Positions 27,065 to 35,769 of a stretch of 64,000 bases of DNA are shown in pieces. Origin of the DNA: Microbacterium hydrothermale (GTDB lineage Bacteria > Actinomycetota > Actinomycetes > Actinomycetales > Microbacteriaceae); NCBI RefSeq assembly GCF_004854025.1, contig NZ_STGM01000003.1:434001-498000 (forward strand), in the 5' to 3' direction. The notes under the pieces are model-generated. The model did not search any database and was not told the DNA's origin. It saw nothing but the letters and a program-made list of their open reading frames with translations. Every line of letters begins with the position of its first letter. Position 1 is the first letter of the stretch. Both the position numbers and the translations under genes were made by a program.

Positions 27065-28414
27065 TCAGCTGCGGGCGAGGGCGGCCGCGACGACGTCGAG
27101 GCCCTCGTTCAGCAGGTCGTCGCCGATCGACAGCGGCGGGAGGAACCGGATGACGTTGCCGTAGGTGCCGCAGGTGAGCACGATGACGCCCTCGGCGATG
27201 GCGGCCTTGGCCACCGCGCCGGTGAGCGCGGCGTCGGGGGCGCCGGTGGTGGGGTCGACGAACTCGACGGCGATCATCGCGCCGTGCCCGCGCACGTCGC
27301 CGATGCGCGGGTCGTTCTGCTGCAGGGCGTGCAGGCGGTCCTTCAGCAGCACGCCGATCTCGCGCGCGCGCTCGACGAAGCCCTCGTTCTCGAAGGCGTC
27401 GATGGATGCCAGAGCCGCGGCGCACGCGATCGGGTTGCCGCCGTAGGTGCCGCCCAGACCGCCGGTGTGGGTGGCATCCATGATCTCGGCGCGGCCGGTC
27501 ACGGCCGCCAGCGGGAGGCCGCCGGCGATGCCCTTGGCGGTGGTGACGAGGTCGGGGACGATGCCGAAGTGCTCGCTCGCGAACATCGCGCCGGTGCGGG
27601 CGAAGCCCGACTGCACCTCGTCGGCGATGAAGACGACGCCGTTGTCGCGGCACCAGTCGACGATCGCGTTGAGGAAGCCGTCGGCGGGGACGATGAAGCC
27701 GCCCTCTCCCTGGATCGGCTCGATGATGACGGCGGCGAGGTTCTCCGCCCCGACCTGCTTCTCGATCACCGAGATCGCCTTGGCGGCGGCCTCGGGTCCG
27801 GTGAGCCCGTCGCGGAAGGGGTACGACAGCGGGGCGCGGTAGACCTCGGCGGCAAAGGGACCGAAGCCGCTCTTGTACGGCATGTTCTTCGCCGTGAGCG
27901 CCATGGTCAGGTTGGTGCGGCCGTGGTAACCGTGGTCGAAGGCGACGACGGCCTGGCGCTTGGTGTACTTGCGGGCGATCTTGACGGCGTTCTCGACGGC
28001 CTCGGCGCCCGAGTTGAACAGCGCGCTCTTCTTGGCGTGGTCGCCGGGCGTGAGGCGGTTGAGCGCCTCGGCGACCGACACGTACGAGTCGTAGGGCGAG
28101 ATCATGAAGCACGTGTGGGTGAAGGCCGCGACCTGCTCCTGCACGGCCTTCACGACCGCGGGGTGGGCGTTGCCGACACTGGTGACGGCGATGCCGGAGC
28201 CAAGGTCGATGAGGGAGTTGCCGTCGGCGTCGACGACGACTCCGCCTCCGGCGGCGACGGCCTGGATCGGCACGGTGTGACCGACGCCGGATGCCACGGC
28301 GGCGGCCTTGCGCTCGAGCAGTTCCTGCGAACGCGGGCCGGGGATGGCGGTGACGATGCGGCGCTCCTGGGCGAGGGACGGACCGCCGACGAGGGGAAGG
28401 GTGTCGAGGCTCAT
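27065..28414 (-). CDS. gabT: 4-aminobutyrate aminotransferase
   Basis: This 449-aa class-III PLP aminotransferase has SALFNSGAEAVENAVKIARKYT, FDHGYHGRTNLTMALTAK, VIIEPIQGEGGFIVPA and FIADEVQSGFARTG. Its Schiff-base Lys lies in DLVTTAKGIAGGLPLAAVTGRAEIMD. This is the GABA transaminase pattern: GABA + 2-oxoglutarate to succinic semialdehyde + glutamate. The ATG at 28414 is 7 nt after a TAGCAT box on the minus strand, suggesting a leaderless mRNA. It is the first gene of the putrescine/GABA operon and faces a PucR-type regulator. Confidence 0.94.
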   Translation of the reverse strand: MSLDTLPLVGGPSLAQERRIVTAIPGPRSQELLERKAAAVASGVGHTVPIQAVAAGGGVVVDADGNSLIDLGSGIAVTSVGNAHPAVVKAVQEQVAAFTHTCFMISPYDSYVSVAEALNRLTPGDHAKKSALFNSGAEAVENAVKIARKYTKRQAVVAFDHGYHGRTNLTMALTAKNMPYKSGFGPFAAEVYRAPLSYPFRDGLTGPEAAAKAISVIEKQVGAENLAAVIIEPIQGEGGFIVPADGFLNAIVDWCRDNGVVFIADEVQSGFARTGAMFASEHFGIVPDLVTTAKGIAGGLPLAAVTGRAEIMDATHTGGLGGTYGGNPIACAAALASIDAFENEGFVERAREIGVLLKDRLHALQQNDPRIGDVRGHGAMIAVEFVDPTTGAPDAALTGAVAKAAIAEGVIVLTCGTYGNVIRFLPPLSIGDDLLNEGLDVVAAALARS

Positions 28415-28421
28415 GGCCGCG

Positions 28422-28506
28422 ATGCTACGGACGCCGCGCCGCGCCCCGCACTCTCCTGCGTGTACAGTCGCAGGCGCCGTCGTATACAAGTCGTACAGGA
28501 GCTGTC
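28422..28506. promoter_or_regulatory. divergent control region of gabT and pucR-family gene
   Basis: The region holds the gabT -10 (TAGCAT, 28422-28427 on the minus strand) and an AT-richer stretch at 28460-28500 with TGTACAG, GTATACA and GTACAGG in close succession. The repeated GTACAG/TGTAC elements could be binding sites for the divergent PucR-type protein. No good -35 precedes the gabT -10, consistent with an activated promoter. Confidence 0.5.
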
Positions 28507-30039
28507 ATGGCCGACACCGTCCCCGCGCCGCCCAGCCTGCGCGCGCTCCTCTCCCGCCGGGACCTGCACCTGCGTCTCGTCGCGGACGACGACCTCGCCC
28601 CCGGCATCCTGGATCGCCCTGTGAGATGGGTGCACTCGAGCGACCTCGTCGATCCCACGCCCTTCCTCAGCGAGGGCCTCGTGCTGCTGACCACGGGCAC
28701 CCAGTTCGCCGACGCCGACGCCGCCGACTACGAGGCGTACGTCGGCCGCCTGCTCGCGCGGGGCGTCCAGGGCCTCGGCTTCGGCACGGAGGTCGTGCGC
28801 GACGGCATCCCCTCCCCCCTGGTCTCGGCGTGCCGACGGGCCGGGATGCCGCTGTTCGAGGTGCCCTACCGCACGCCGTTCATCGCCGTCGCGCGCGCGG
28901 GGGCCGAGGCCATCGCCGCCGACGCCTACGCGCGTCGCAGCTGGTCGCTCGCGGCGCAGCGCGCCGTCTCGCTCGCCGCCCTGCGCCCCGACGGGCTGTC
29001 GGCCACCCTGGCCGAGCTCGCGCGGCAGCTCGACTGCTGGGTCGGGCTCTACGACGCGGCGGGGGCGTTGCGCAGCGCCTTCCCCGCCGATGCCCTGCCG
29101 CCCGAGGCCGCCGACGCCGTCGCGGCCGAGGTCACGACGATGCTGCGCCGGGGGACGCGCGCCGCCGGGGCGATCCGCAGCGGCGGCTCCGCCGTGAGCG
29201 TGCAGACTCTCGGCCGAGGCGGACACCTGCGCGGCGCCCTCGCGATCGCCGCCGACGACCTCGACCACGAGGCGCGCAGCGTCGTCACCGCGGTCGTCGC
29301 GATGGCCGCCCTCGCCCTCGAGCAGCAGGACGGCCTCGGGCGCGCGGTCGGCACGTTCCGCGCCGGCCTCGTGCACGCGCTCGCGAGCGACGATCCGACG
29401 CTCGCCCGACGCGCGGCGCGCGACCTGTTCGGGCCGCTTCCGGCCGCGCCGATCGTCGTGGGGCTGACCGCCGCGACGGCGACCCGCTCGACGGCGCTCA
29501 CGGAGTGGCTCGAGACGCGGGCGCAGGAGGGCCGCGGCGAACTGTTCTTCGGTCGGAGCGACGACGGTGTCGCCCTGGTCGTGCCGGCCGCCGGCCGCGC
29601 GGTGCTCGACGAGATCGCGGAACGCTTCGAACTCGTCGTCGGCTGCTCCGCCCCGACCGGCTACGACGCGTTCTCGCGCGCCCTGACGCAGGCGCGCACC
29701 GCCCGCGACCGCACGGACCAGGCCGGTCTCGCCGACTTCGCCGACACCGCGCGGGCGGGACTGCTCACCGCCCTCGGGACGGAGGCCGCGCGGACCGTGG
29801 CCGCCGGAACCCTGGCCCCGCTGCGGAGCCACGACGACACCGACGGCTCCGCCCTGGTCGCGACCCTCGACACCTGGCTCGCCCACGACTGCTCGCACGA
29901 GGCCACGGCCCAGGCGCTCGGCATCCATCGGCACACGGTGCGGGCGCGCATCGCTCTCGCGCAGCGCGTGCTGGGGCGCGACCTGTCGTCGTTCGCCGCG
30001 CGCGCCGAGCTGTGGACGGCGCTGCGCCTGGCGGAATAG
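28507..30039 (+). CDS. PucR family transcriptional regulator
   Basis: This is a 510-aa protein. The N-terminal third is a PucR-type ligand domain (VRWVHSSDLVDPTPFLSEGLVLLTTGTQF, then GLGFGTEVVRDGIPSPLVSACRRAGMPLFEVPYRTPFIAVARA). The C-terminus is the PucR helix-turn-helix: LDTWLAHDCSHEATAQALGIHRHTVRARIALAQRVLGRDL. An AGGAG box precedes the ATG by 5 nt. Its divergent position against the GABA operon makes it the likely pathway activator, as for related GabR/PucR regulators in actinobacteria. The inducer, perhaps GABA or succinic semialdehyde, is inference. Confidence 0.93.
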   Translation: MADTVPAPPSLRALLSRRDLHLRLVADDDLAPGILDRPVRWVHSSDLVDPTPFLSEGLVLLTTGTQFADADAADYEAYVGRLLARGVQGLGFGTEVVRDGIPSPLVSACRRAGMPLFEVPYRTPFIAVARAGAEAIAADAYARRSWSLAAQRAVSLAALRPDGLSATLAELARQLDCWVGLYDAAGALRSAFPADALPPEAADAVAAEVTTMLRRGTRAAGAIRSGGSAVSVQTLGRGGHLRGALAIAADDLDHEARSVVTAVVAMAALALEQQDGLGRAVGTFRAGLVHALASDDPTLARRAARDLFGPLPAAPIVVGLTAATATRSTALTEWLETRAQEGRGELFFGRSDDGVALVVPAAGRAVLDEIAERFELVVGCSAPTGYDAFSRALTQARTARDRTDQAGLADFADTARAGLLTALGTEAARTVAAGTLAPLRSHDDTDGSALVATLDTWLAHDCSHEATAQALGIHRHTVRARIALAQRVLGRDLSSFAARAELWTALRLAE

Positions 30040-30061
30040 GTCGGGCGGCGGGATCGAGTGG

Positions 30062-30910
30062 TCAGCCCGCGTCGCCGAGGTTGTCGGAGAGGATCTCGAG
30101 CACGCGGGAGCGGGCCAGGGATGCATCGTCGGCGCGCGCGCCGGCCACCGCGTCGACGAACGCCTCGGCGAACACCGCATGGGCGATGCGGGAGGTGTGC
30201 TCGAGCTCGTCGCGGAAGGAGCCCCCCGAGGCGAGCACGAGCGAGAGGTCGGCCCGCTCCGTCAACGGCGAGGCGGAGAACGACGTCAGCGCGATCACCC
30301 GCGCCCCCGCGGCGCGCGCGGCGGACGCGGCGCGCAGGCTCGCCTCGTTCGCCCCCGACCCGCTGATCACGACGCAGACGTCATCGACGGCGAGATGCCG
30401 GGCGGCGATCTGCTGACCGATCGGATCGCCCACCGTCTCGGCGGGCCGGCCGACGGCGGTCAGGCGCATCGCGAGGTCGGTGGCGACCGGAGCCGAGAGG
30501 CCGCTGGCCACCACCAGCAACCGCCGAGCGGCGACCACGGCGTCGACGGCCTCGGAGACCCCCTCGGCATCCAGCAGGCTCGTGACGGCCCGGAGGTCGT
30601 CGGCGATGCGATCGATCGCGGAACGGATGCCGCCCAGGGCCCCGTCCTGCGCGACCGGGGCGACCGCCCGGCGGCCGCGCTCGGCGGCGAGCGCCACGCG
30701 CAGCTGCGGGTACCCGCGGTAGCCGAAGGTCTGGCACGCGCGCACGACGGTGGAGCGGCCCACGCCCACCCGGTCGGCGATCTGCTGCGCGGTGAGCTCG
30801 ATGACGGCATCCGGTTCGTCGACGATGAGGTCGGCGACGCGGCGCTCGCTGGGCTGCAGCGAGTTGCGCACCGCGGCGATGCGCGCGGTGACGGGCACCT
30901 CAGCGGACAC
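30062..30910 (-). CDS. MurR/RpiR family regulator with SIS domain
   Basis: This 282-aa protein has an N-terminal RpiR helix-turn-helix (SLQPSERRVADLIVDEPDAVIELTAQQIADRVGVGRSTVVRACQTFGYRGYPQLRVALA). A SIS sugar/phospho-ligand domain follows (ARRLLVVASGLSAPVATDLAMRLTAVG, DVCVVISGSGANEASLRAASAARAAGARVIALTSF). The GTG at 30910 has an excellent GGAGG 6 nt upstream and overlaps the end of the second permease by 11 nt, so it is the last gene of the phosphonate-type operon. It is the natural candidate for binding the TGGAC-N5-GTCCA palindromes at 35032-35079, with a phosphorylated compound as ligand; both are inference. Confidence 0.9.
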   Translation of the reverse strand: MSAEVPVTARIAAVRNSLQPSERRVADLIVDEPDAVIELTAQQIADRVGVGRSTVVRACQTFGYRGYPQLRVALAAERGRRAVAPVAQDGALGGIRSAIDRIADDLRAVTSLLDAEGVSEAVDAVVAARRLLVVASGLSAPVATDLAMRLTAVGRPAETVGDPIGQQIAARHLAVDDVCVVISGSGANEASLRAASAARAAGARVIALTSFSASPLTERADLSLVLASGGSFRDELEHTSRIAHAVFAEAFVDAVAGARADDASLARSRVLEILSDNLGDAG

Positions 30911-31724
30911 GGGGACCCTCCATGATGCGGCGGCGGATGCGACCCGACACGGCGTCGATCGCGACGGTGACCACGACCACGACGATGAGGAGCATGCCCA
31001 CCGTCGACCACTCACGGTACTGGGTGTACGAGGTGAGCATGTCGCCGATCCCGCCCACGCCGATCAGCCCGAGCACGGCGGAGGCGCGCACGTTGATCTC
31101 GAACCGGTAGAGCCAGAACGACAGGAACGTCGGCGACGCCTGCGGCCAGACGCCCCAGCGCAGCACCTGCGCGGTCGACCCGCCCGCGGCCCGGGCCGCT
31201 TCGATGGGTCCGGGGGCGACGTTCTCGACCGCCTCGTATCCCCACTTGCCGAGGGTGCCGACGCCCCCGATCGCGAGGGCGAGGGCACCGGTGAGGGGCG
31301 TGAGACCGGTCACCGACAGGATGATGATCGCGAACACCAGCTCGGGCACCGCGCGCACGAGCGAGAACATGAACCGCAGGGCCGCGCGCACCGGCGGCGG
31401 ACCGAAGCCTCGCGCGGCGATCAGCGAGAGGGGGGTGGCGATCAGGATGCCGAGAACCGTGCCGATCCACGCCATCTCGACGCTGCGCCAGGTCTGCCAG
31501 AGCGCCTCGGCGAGCTTCTCCCAGTTCGGTGAGAGGAACATCAGCCCGAGGTAGCGGGCGATCTCGGCGGGGAGTTCGCCCAGTCGCGACCACGTGATGT
31601 CGGCCGACCAGAACGCGGCGATCACGATCGCGCTGACCACGACCCACGACAGGGTACGCAGGGGTCGCCGACGGCGGGGCGGCACGGTGGGAGCCGTGAC
31701 CGCAGAGGGGGCGAGGGCGGTCAT
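30900..31724 (-). CDS. phnE: phosphonate-type ABC transporter permease 2
   Basis: This 274-aa permease has about six helices. [105 protein letters not shown] is the PhnE core. Its GPIEAARAAGGS segment is the EAA loop. It forms a heterodimeric channel with the adjacent paralogue and is powered by PhnC. It overlaps the upstream permease by ATGA. Confidence 0.92.
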   Translation of the reverse strand: MTALAPSAVTAPTVPPRRRRPLRTLSWVVVSAIVIAAFWSADITWSRLGELPAEIARYLGLMFLSPNWEKLAEALWQTWRSVEMAWIGTVLGILIATPLSLIAARGFGPPPVRAALRFMFSLVRAVPELVFAIIILSVTGLTPLTGALALAIGGVGTLGKWGYEAVENVAPGPIEAARAAGGSTAQVLRWGVWPQASPTFLSFWLYRFEINVRASAVLGLIGVGGIGDMLTSYTQYREWSTVGMLLIVVVVVTVAIDAVSGRIRRRIMEGPRVR

Positions 31725-32515
31725 ACGAGCCTCCGGCGGATCGCGTCGCTGACGGTGTCGAGCACGACGACGATCACGAGGATCTCGACGATGATCAACG
31801 ACAGCTGGTCGTAGCGGTAGAAGGTTCGCACGGCGTCGATGAGCAGGCCGATCCCGCCCGCGCCCACGAGACCGAGCACGGTCGAGGCGCGCACGTTGAG
31901 CTCGAACACGTACAGCGTCTGCGAGACGAACACCGGCCAGGTGTCGGGGAGGGCGAGGGCGCGGTTGATCTGCGTCTGCGTCGCCCCGGCGGCGCGACCG
32001 GCCTCGAGCGGTCCGGCGTCGGCGGAGTCGATCGACTCCGAGACCAGCTTGACCACGATGCCGACGTTGAACAGCACGAGCGCCAGGATGCCGGGGAGGG
32101 CGCCCACCCCGACCATCGCGACGAGCACGGCCGCGTAGACGAGCTCGGGCACCGCACGCACCACGTTCAGGATGCCGCGCACGAGCGCCCGCGTCGGGGT
32201 GAACGGGTTGGTGGGCCGGGCCGCCCAGAAGCTCACCGGCAGCGAGATCGCGGCGCCGACGGCCGTGCCGATGACGGCCATCTGCAGGGTCTCGAGGATC
32301 GGCCCGACGGTGCGCGGGAAGAACGTCCAGTCCGGTGTGAGGAGTTCGCCGACCCGGAGCGCGCCCTGCTGCCAGTTGCGGACGATCGCGCCCACGTCGA
32401 GGCCGACGCCGACCACCGGCAGGCACATGAACACCGTGACGGCGACGATCACGGCGGCCGCCGTCCACGGCATCCACCGCCCTCTCGGGCGCGGGGGCAC
32501 GACGAGGACCGTCAT
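31721..32515 (-). CDS. phnE: phosphonate-type ABC transporter permease 1
   Basis: This 264-aa paralogue of the following permease has [107 protein letters not shown]. Two PhnE proteins instead of one is common in actinobacterial and cyanobacterial phosphonate/phosphite transporters. ATG at 32515 overlaps the PhnC stop (ATGA). The tight overlaps from phnD to the regulator show one transcript. Confidence 0.92.
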   Translation of the reverse strand: MTVLVVPPRPRGRWMPWTAAAVIVAVTVFMCLPVVGVGLDVGAIVRNWQQGALRVGELLTPDWTFFPRTVGPILETLQMAVIGTAVGAAISLPVSFWAARPTNPFTPTRALVRGILNVVRAVPELVYAAVLVAMVGVGALPGILALVLFNVGIVVKLVSESIDSADAGPLEAGRAAGATQTQINRALALPDTWPVFVSQTLYVFELNVRASTVLGLVGAGGIGLLIDAVRTFYRYDQLSLIIVEILVIVVVLDTVSDAIRRRLV

Positions 32516-33330
32516 CGGTCGAGCCTGTCGGCCGCGGTCACGCTGCGACCGTAGATCTCCGCGAAATCGGCGTCGGTGGCGGATGCCGCGGGCCCGTCGT
32601 AGACGATCTCGCCGGCGCGCATGCCGATCATGCGCGTCCCGTACTCGCGGGCGAGGTCGAGCAGGTGCAGGTTCACGAGGACCGTGATGCCGAGGTCTTC
32701 GTTGATGCGCCGCAGGTCGTCCATCACGCCGCGGGCCGTGGGCGGGTCGAGGCTCGCGACGGGTTCGTCGGCGAGCACGATCCGCGGCTGCTGGGTGAGC
32801 GCGCGGGCGATCGCGACGCGTTGCTGCTGCCCGCCGGAGAGGGCCGACGCGCGGTCCCAGACCTTGGGCAGCATCCCGACGCGCTCGAGAGCTTCGAACG
32901 CGAGCTGCCGGTCCTCGGGTCGGTACGCCCCGACCAGGGTGCGCCACAGCGGGGTGTGCGCGAGGCGGCCCACGAGCACGTTGTTCAGCACGGTGGTGCG
33001 GCCCGCGAGGTTGAAGCTCTGGAAGACCATGCCGATGTGCCCGCGGGTCTCGCGCAGGCGCCGACCGGACGCGCCGTCGATGCGGCGCCCGCCGACCTCG
33101 ACCGCACCCGAGGTCGCCGGCACGAGACCGTTGATGGTGCGGATGAGCGTCGACTTGCCGGAGCCGGACAGTCCGACGACGGCGACGAGATCGCCGGGCG
33201 CGATGTCGACCGAGACGTTCTTCAGCCCGATCGTTCCGTTCGGATAGCGCACCGACACCCCGTCGAGGCGGATGCCCCAGGGCGCCGAGGCCTGCGCCTC
33301 GACGCCCGGGGTGAGGGATCCGGTCGTCAC
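32512..33330 (-). CDS. phnC: phosphonate-type ABC transporter ATP-binding protein
   Basis: This 272-aa ATPase has Walker [11 protein letters not shown]-loop [32 protein letters not shown] (a PhnC hallmark), signature [15 protein letters not shown], Walker [21 protein letters not shown] and the H-loop His in VNLHLLDLA. The GTG start at 33330 overlaps the phnD stop in a GTGA, so it is translationally coupled. It powers import of the PhnD ligand. Confidence 0.93.
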   Translation of the reverse strand: MTTGSLTPGVEAQASAPWGIRLDGVSVRYPNGTIGLKNVSVDIAPGDLVAVVGLSGSGKSTLIRTINGLVPATSGAVEVGGRRIDGASGRRLRETRGHIGMVFQSFNLAGRTTVLNNVLVGRLAHTPLWRTLVGAYRPEDRQLAFEALERVGMLPKVWDRASALSGGQQQRVAIARALTQQPRIVLADEPVASLDPPTARGVMDDLRRINEDLGITVLVNLHLLDLAREYGTRMIGMRAGEIVYDGPAASATDADFAEIYGRSVTAADRLDR

Positions 33331-34301
33331 TGGAGTCCGAGCTGCTGGGCGGCGCGGGCGACGACGTCGAGCGACGCGGGGTCGGCGGGCGCGAGCTTGG
33401 TGATGGAGTAGACCGCCTTCAGCGCGGCGGAGCCCTCCTCGGTCGTGGAGTACTCCTCGAGCGCGGTCGAGATCTTCTCCTGCAGCTCGGGCGAGAGGTC
33501 CTTCGACACGGCGACGCCGTCGTTGGGGATCTCGTCGGTGAGGCCGAACACGACGACCTTCTGTCCGACGTCGCTCTTGTCCTTCGCGACGAGCGTGCGC
33601 GCGTCCCAGAAGCTGAAGCCGACCTCGGCGTCGCCGTTGTAGACCGCGAGCACCGAGGCGTCGTTCGCCGTGACGGGGACCTTCTGGAATCCGCTGTCGA
33701 TGTCGACGCCGGCCTCCTTGAGCGCGAGCATCGGGTAGATGTAGCCGGCCGGCGAGCCGGGGCCGAGCACGGCGACCTTCGCTCCGGCGATCTTGGTGAT
33801 CGAGTCGAGTCCGGCCGGGCCCTGCAGCGCGTCGGCGCCGTTGCAGAAGCTCATGCCGTCGCGCTCGACGACGGGCGTCTCGCAGTACTTGTCGGGGTTG
33901 TTCGTCATGAACTGACCCGGGTAAGTGATGTTGCCGTTGCGCTCGGTCTGGAGCACGACCGACGCGCCGTAGCGGTCGTTGGCCTGCCACAGCTGCAGCG
34001 ACGGCAGGAAGCCGATCTGCGCCTGCCCCGCGCCCATCGCCTCGACGGCGGCCTGGTAGTCCTTCGAGACGACACCCGAGACCGGGATGCCGAGCTTCTC
34101 GGTGAGCATGTCGGTGAGGGGCTTGGCCGTGTCGACGAGGTTCGCCTGGTCCTGCGAGGGGACGAGGGCGAGCACGAGCGAGCTCGGGTCGGCGGCGGGT
34201 TCGGAGGCCGATCCGGCCGTGCCCGCGCAGCCCGCCAGGGCGAGCGAGGCGAGGGCCGCGGTGGCGAGGGCGGCGGCGAGACGGGGGCGACGAGTGTTCA
34301 T
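33327..34301 (-). CDS. phnD: phosphonate-type ABC transporter substrate-binding lipoprotein
   Basis: This 324-aa protein has a lipobox signal ([11 protein letters not shown]). A PhnD-like domain follows: [67 protein letters not shown], then [14 protein letters not shown] and [11 protein letters not shown]. Family members bind phosphonates, phosphite or related compounds. Cys residues in [10 protein letters not shown] and SFCNGADAL may form a disulphide. It lies 26 nt behind a HAD hydrolase gene. The exact ligand cannot be read from sequence. Confidence 0.92.
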   Translation of the reverse strand: MNTRRPRLAAALATAALASLALAGCAGTAGSASEPAADPSSLVLALVPSQDQANLVDTAKPLTDMLTEKLGIPVSGVVSKDYQAAVEAMGAGQAQIGFLPSLQLWQANDRYGASVVLQTERNGNITYPGQFMTNNPDKYCETPVVERDGMSFCNGADALQGPAGLDSITKIAGAKVAVLGPGSPAGYIYPMLALKEAGVDIDSGFQKVPVTANDASVLAVYNGDAEVGFSFWDARTLVAKDKSDVGQKVVVFGLTDEIPNDGVAVSKDLSPELQEKISTALEEYSTTEEGSAALKAVYSITKLAPADPASLDVVARAAQQLGLQ

Positions 34302-34327
34302 GATTCCTTCTGCGGGTCGGGTGGGAT

Positions 34328-35014
34328 TCAGGCGGGGGTGGAGGACGTGCGAGCGGGGGGAGCGTCGACGCGGGCGGCGGCGACCCAGGCGGCGACCGCC
34401 GGCAGGAGCTCGTCGAGAGTGTCGGCGCGGAAGGTGGGACGGGCGGCGGGGTCGATGTAGCCGCCGACGAGCGCGGTCGCGTGGCCGCGGGCGTGCGCGG
34501 GAGCGAGGTCGTTGCGCCAGACGTCGCCGATCGCGAGCACCGCGACGCCGTCCCCGAGGTCGTCGAGCAGCGCGTCGAGACCGGCGGGCTTGGCGGCGTC
34601 GGTGACCACGCGGTCGAAGAGGCCGTTCAGCCCCATCGCGGCCAGGGCGTGGTCGAGGCGTGTGGCGGGGGCGTTCGTCACGAGCAGTCGTTCGGCGTCG
34701 GTGGCGGCGAGGAACGCGGCGAGTCCGGGGGCGGTCGACACGGGGGCGTCGGCGCCGCCCAGTCGGGTTCGACTGTCGGCGTACGCCGCGGCGAGGGCAG
34801 CCTCGCCCACGCCCGCGTCGAGGGACAGGCGCCGGACGACGTCGTAGCCGTCGATGACGTCGTCGGCGGGGGCGGCGAGACGGGCGGCGACCGAGGAGAC
34901 GAACGCCTCGGCGGATGCCGTGTGGGCGGCGACGGCGCGGGCGTAGGCCAGCAGCGGGCCGTCGCCGAGGGCGACGGTACCGTCGAAGTCGAAGATGAGG
35001 ACGGGGCGGGGCAC
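34328..35014 (-). CDS. HAD-family hydrolase of the phosphonate-type operon
   Basis: This protein of about 228 aa starts [24 protein letters not shown] supplies the nucleophile Asp and acid Asp of the HAD fold. [11 protein letters not shown] (motif II), the Lys in [12 protein letters not shown] (motif III) and [12 protein letters not shown] (motif IV) follow, with a C1-type helical cap between. It is a phosphatase or phosphonatase-like enzyme. I choose the GTG at 35014 because AGGAG lies 8 nt upstream. An ATG at 35047 has no ribosome site and falls inside an operator palindrome. As first gene of the operon it may act on the imported phosphorus compound. Confidence 0.85.
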   Translation of the reverse strand: MPRPVLIFDFDGTVALGDGPLLAYARAVAAHTASAEAFVSSVAARLAAPADDVIDGYDVVRRLSLDAGVGEAALAAAYADSRTRLGGADAPVSTAPGLAAFLAATDAERLLVTNAPATRLDHALAAMGLNGLFDRVVTDAAKPAGLDALLDDLGDGVAVLAIGDVWRNDLAPAHARGHATALVGGYIDPAARPTFRADTLDELLPAVAAWVAAARVDAPPARTSSTPA

Positions 35015-35031
35015 GGGGAGAACTCCTGTCG

Positions 35032-35079
35032 TGGACGTTGCGTCCATGATGGGCTCTAAATGTGGACGCAATGTCCACA
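35032..35079. promoter_or_regulatory. twin TGGAC-N5-GTCCA operators of the phosphonate-type operon
   Basis: TGTGGACGCAATGTCCACA (35061-35079) and TGGACGTTGCGTCCA (35032-35046) share the same arms and spacer and lie 31 bp apart, centre to centre. They lie between the HAD gene (minus) and a leaderless plus-strand gene (start 35130), so both promoters may be controlled. On the minus strand TTTACA (35095-35100) and GACATT inside the first palindrome could be the promoter. The RpiR-type protein of the operon is the likely binder. Confidence 0.75.
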
Positions 35080-35129
35080 TTCCGTGAACGTCGTGTAAAC
35101 GATGCGACCGCGCGTCGTAGCGTGGAGGG

Positions 35130-35753
35130 GTGACCTCGACCGCCGCCCTCGACGACGCCGCCGCCCGCGCCCTCGACGACCCCGCCGCCGCGTTCGCGTC
35201 GCTGCCGTGGCTCGCGGCATCCCTCGCCGACGACGCCGCCGCGGGCCGCTTCGCCGCCTGGGGGCGATCGACGGTGATCGATGAGAACGTCGGCGAGGCG
35301 GTCATCCCCCGCCCCCTGTTCGACGAGCTGCACGAGCGGGCCGGCCTCGAGGCGACCTGGCCGGTCGGCAACGCCGGGCTGCTGCACGTCTACGGGTATC
35401 TGCTCTCGACGACACCCACGCCCTACGGACTGAAGCGCGAGCGCTGGCTCTCGGGCGAGCTGGAGCGCGCGTGCGGCCTCGAGAAGGGTGCCTTGCTGCC
35501 GTGGTCCGTCGGCGGGACGCTGCTGTCCCGGGTCACCGCCGCCGCGGCATCCCTGCTCTCCCGCCCCGACGCGATCGAACAGGTCGTCGCCGACCGCCGG
35601 ACGCGAACCGCCCTCGGCGCCGCGGGGCCCGACGGCACCGCCGCTCTGGCCTACGCCGTCGACGGGCTGATCGTCACGATGTTCCCCGTGGCCGATGCCG
35701 CGGCCGTGCGCTCCAGCCTCGGAGCGCCGCGGCTGAGGTGGAACGCGGCCTGA
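35130..35753 (+). CDS. conserved protein of unknown function next to the phosphonate-type operon
   Basis: I do not recognise this 207-aa family. It is soluble, without signal or membrane helices, Ala-rich at the N-terminus ([28 protein letters not shown]). It has more distinctive central blocks: [53 protein letters not shown] and [23 protein letters not shown]. The GTG at 35130 lies 6 nt after a TAGCGT -10, so it is likely leaderless. It is divergent from the phosphonate-type operon and shares its operator region. A linked role, for example processing a product of the imported compound, is possible but unproven. Confidence 0.75.
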   Translation: MTSTAALDDAAARALDDPAAAFASLPWLAASLADDAAAGRFAAWGRSTVIDENVGEAVIPRPLFDELHERAGLEATWPVGNAGLLHVYGYLLSTTPTPYGLKRERWLSGELERACGLEKGALLPWSVGGTLLSRVTAAAASLLSRPDAIEQVVADRRTRTALGAAGPDGTAALAYAVDGLIVTMFPVADAAAVRSSLGAPRLRWNAA

Positions 35754-35769
35754 GCGAGGGGGCCCGGAC

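Noticed and set aside
25553..28624. A 1023-codon open frame on the plus strand across the gabT/amine oxidase region
   Set aside because: Runs antisense to two clear enzymes with catalytic motifs and has no recognisable domain; a mirror artefact of codon bias.
35061..35079. TGTGGAC/GTCCACA as DnaA boxes of an origin
   Set aside because: Only a symmetrical pair next to an operon promoter, no cluster, no AT-rich unwinding region, no dnaA or dnaN; a second identical-arm dyad at 35032-35046 supports an operator.
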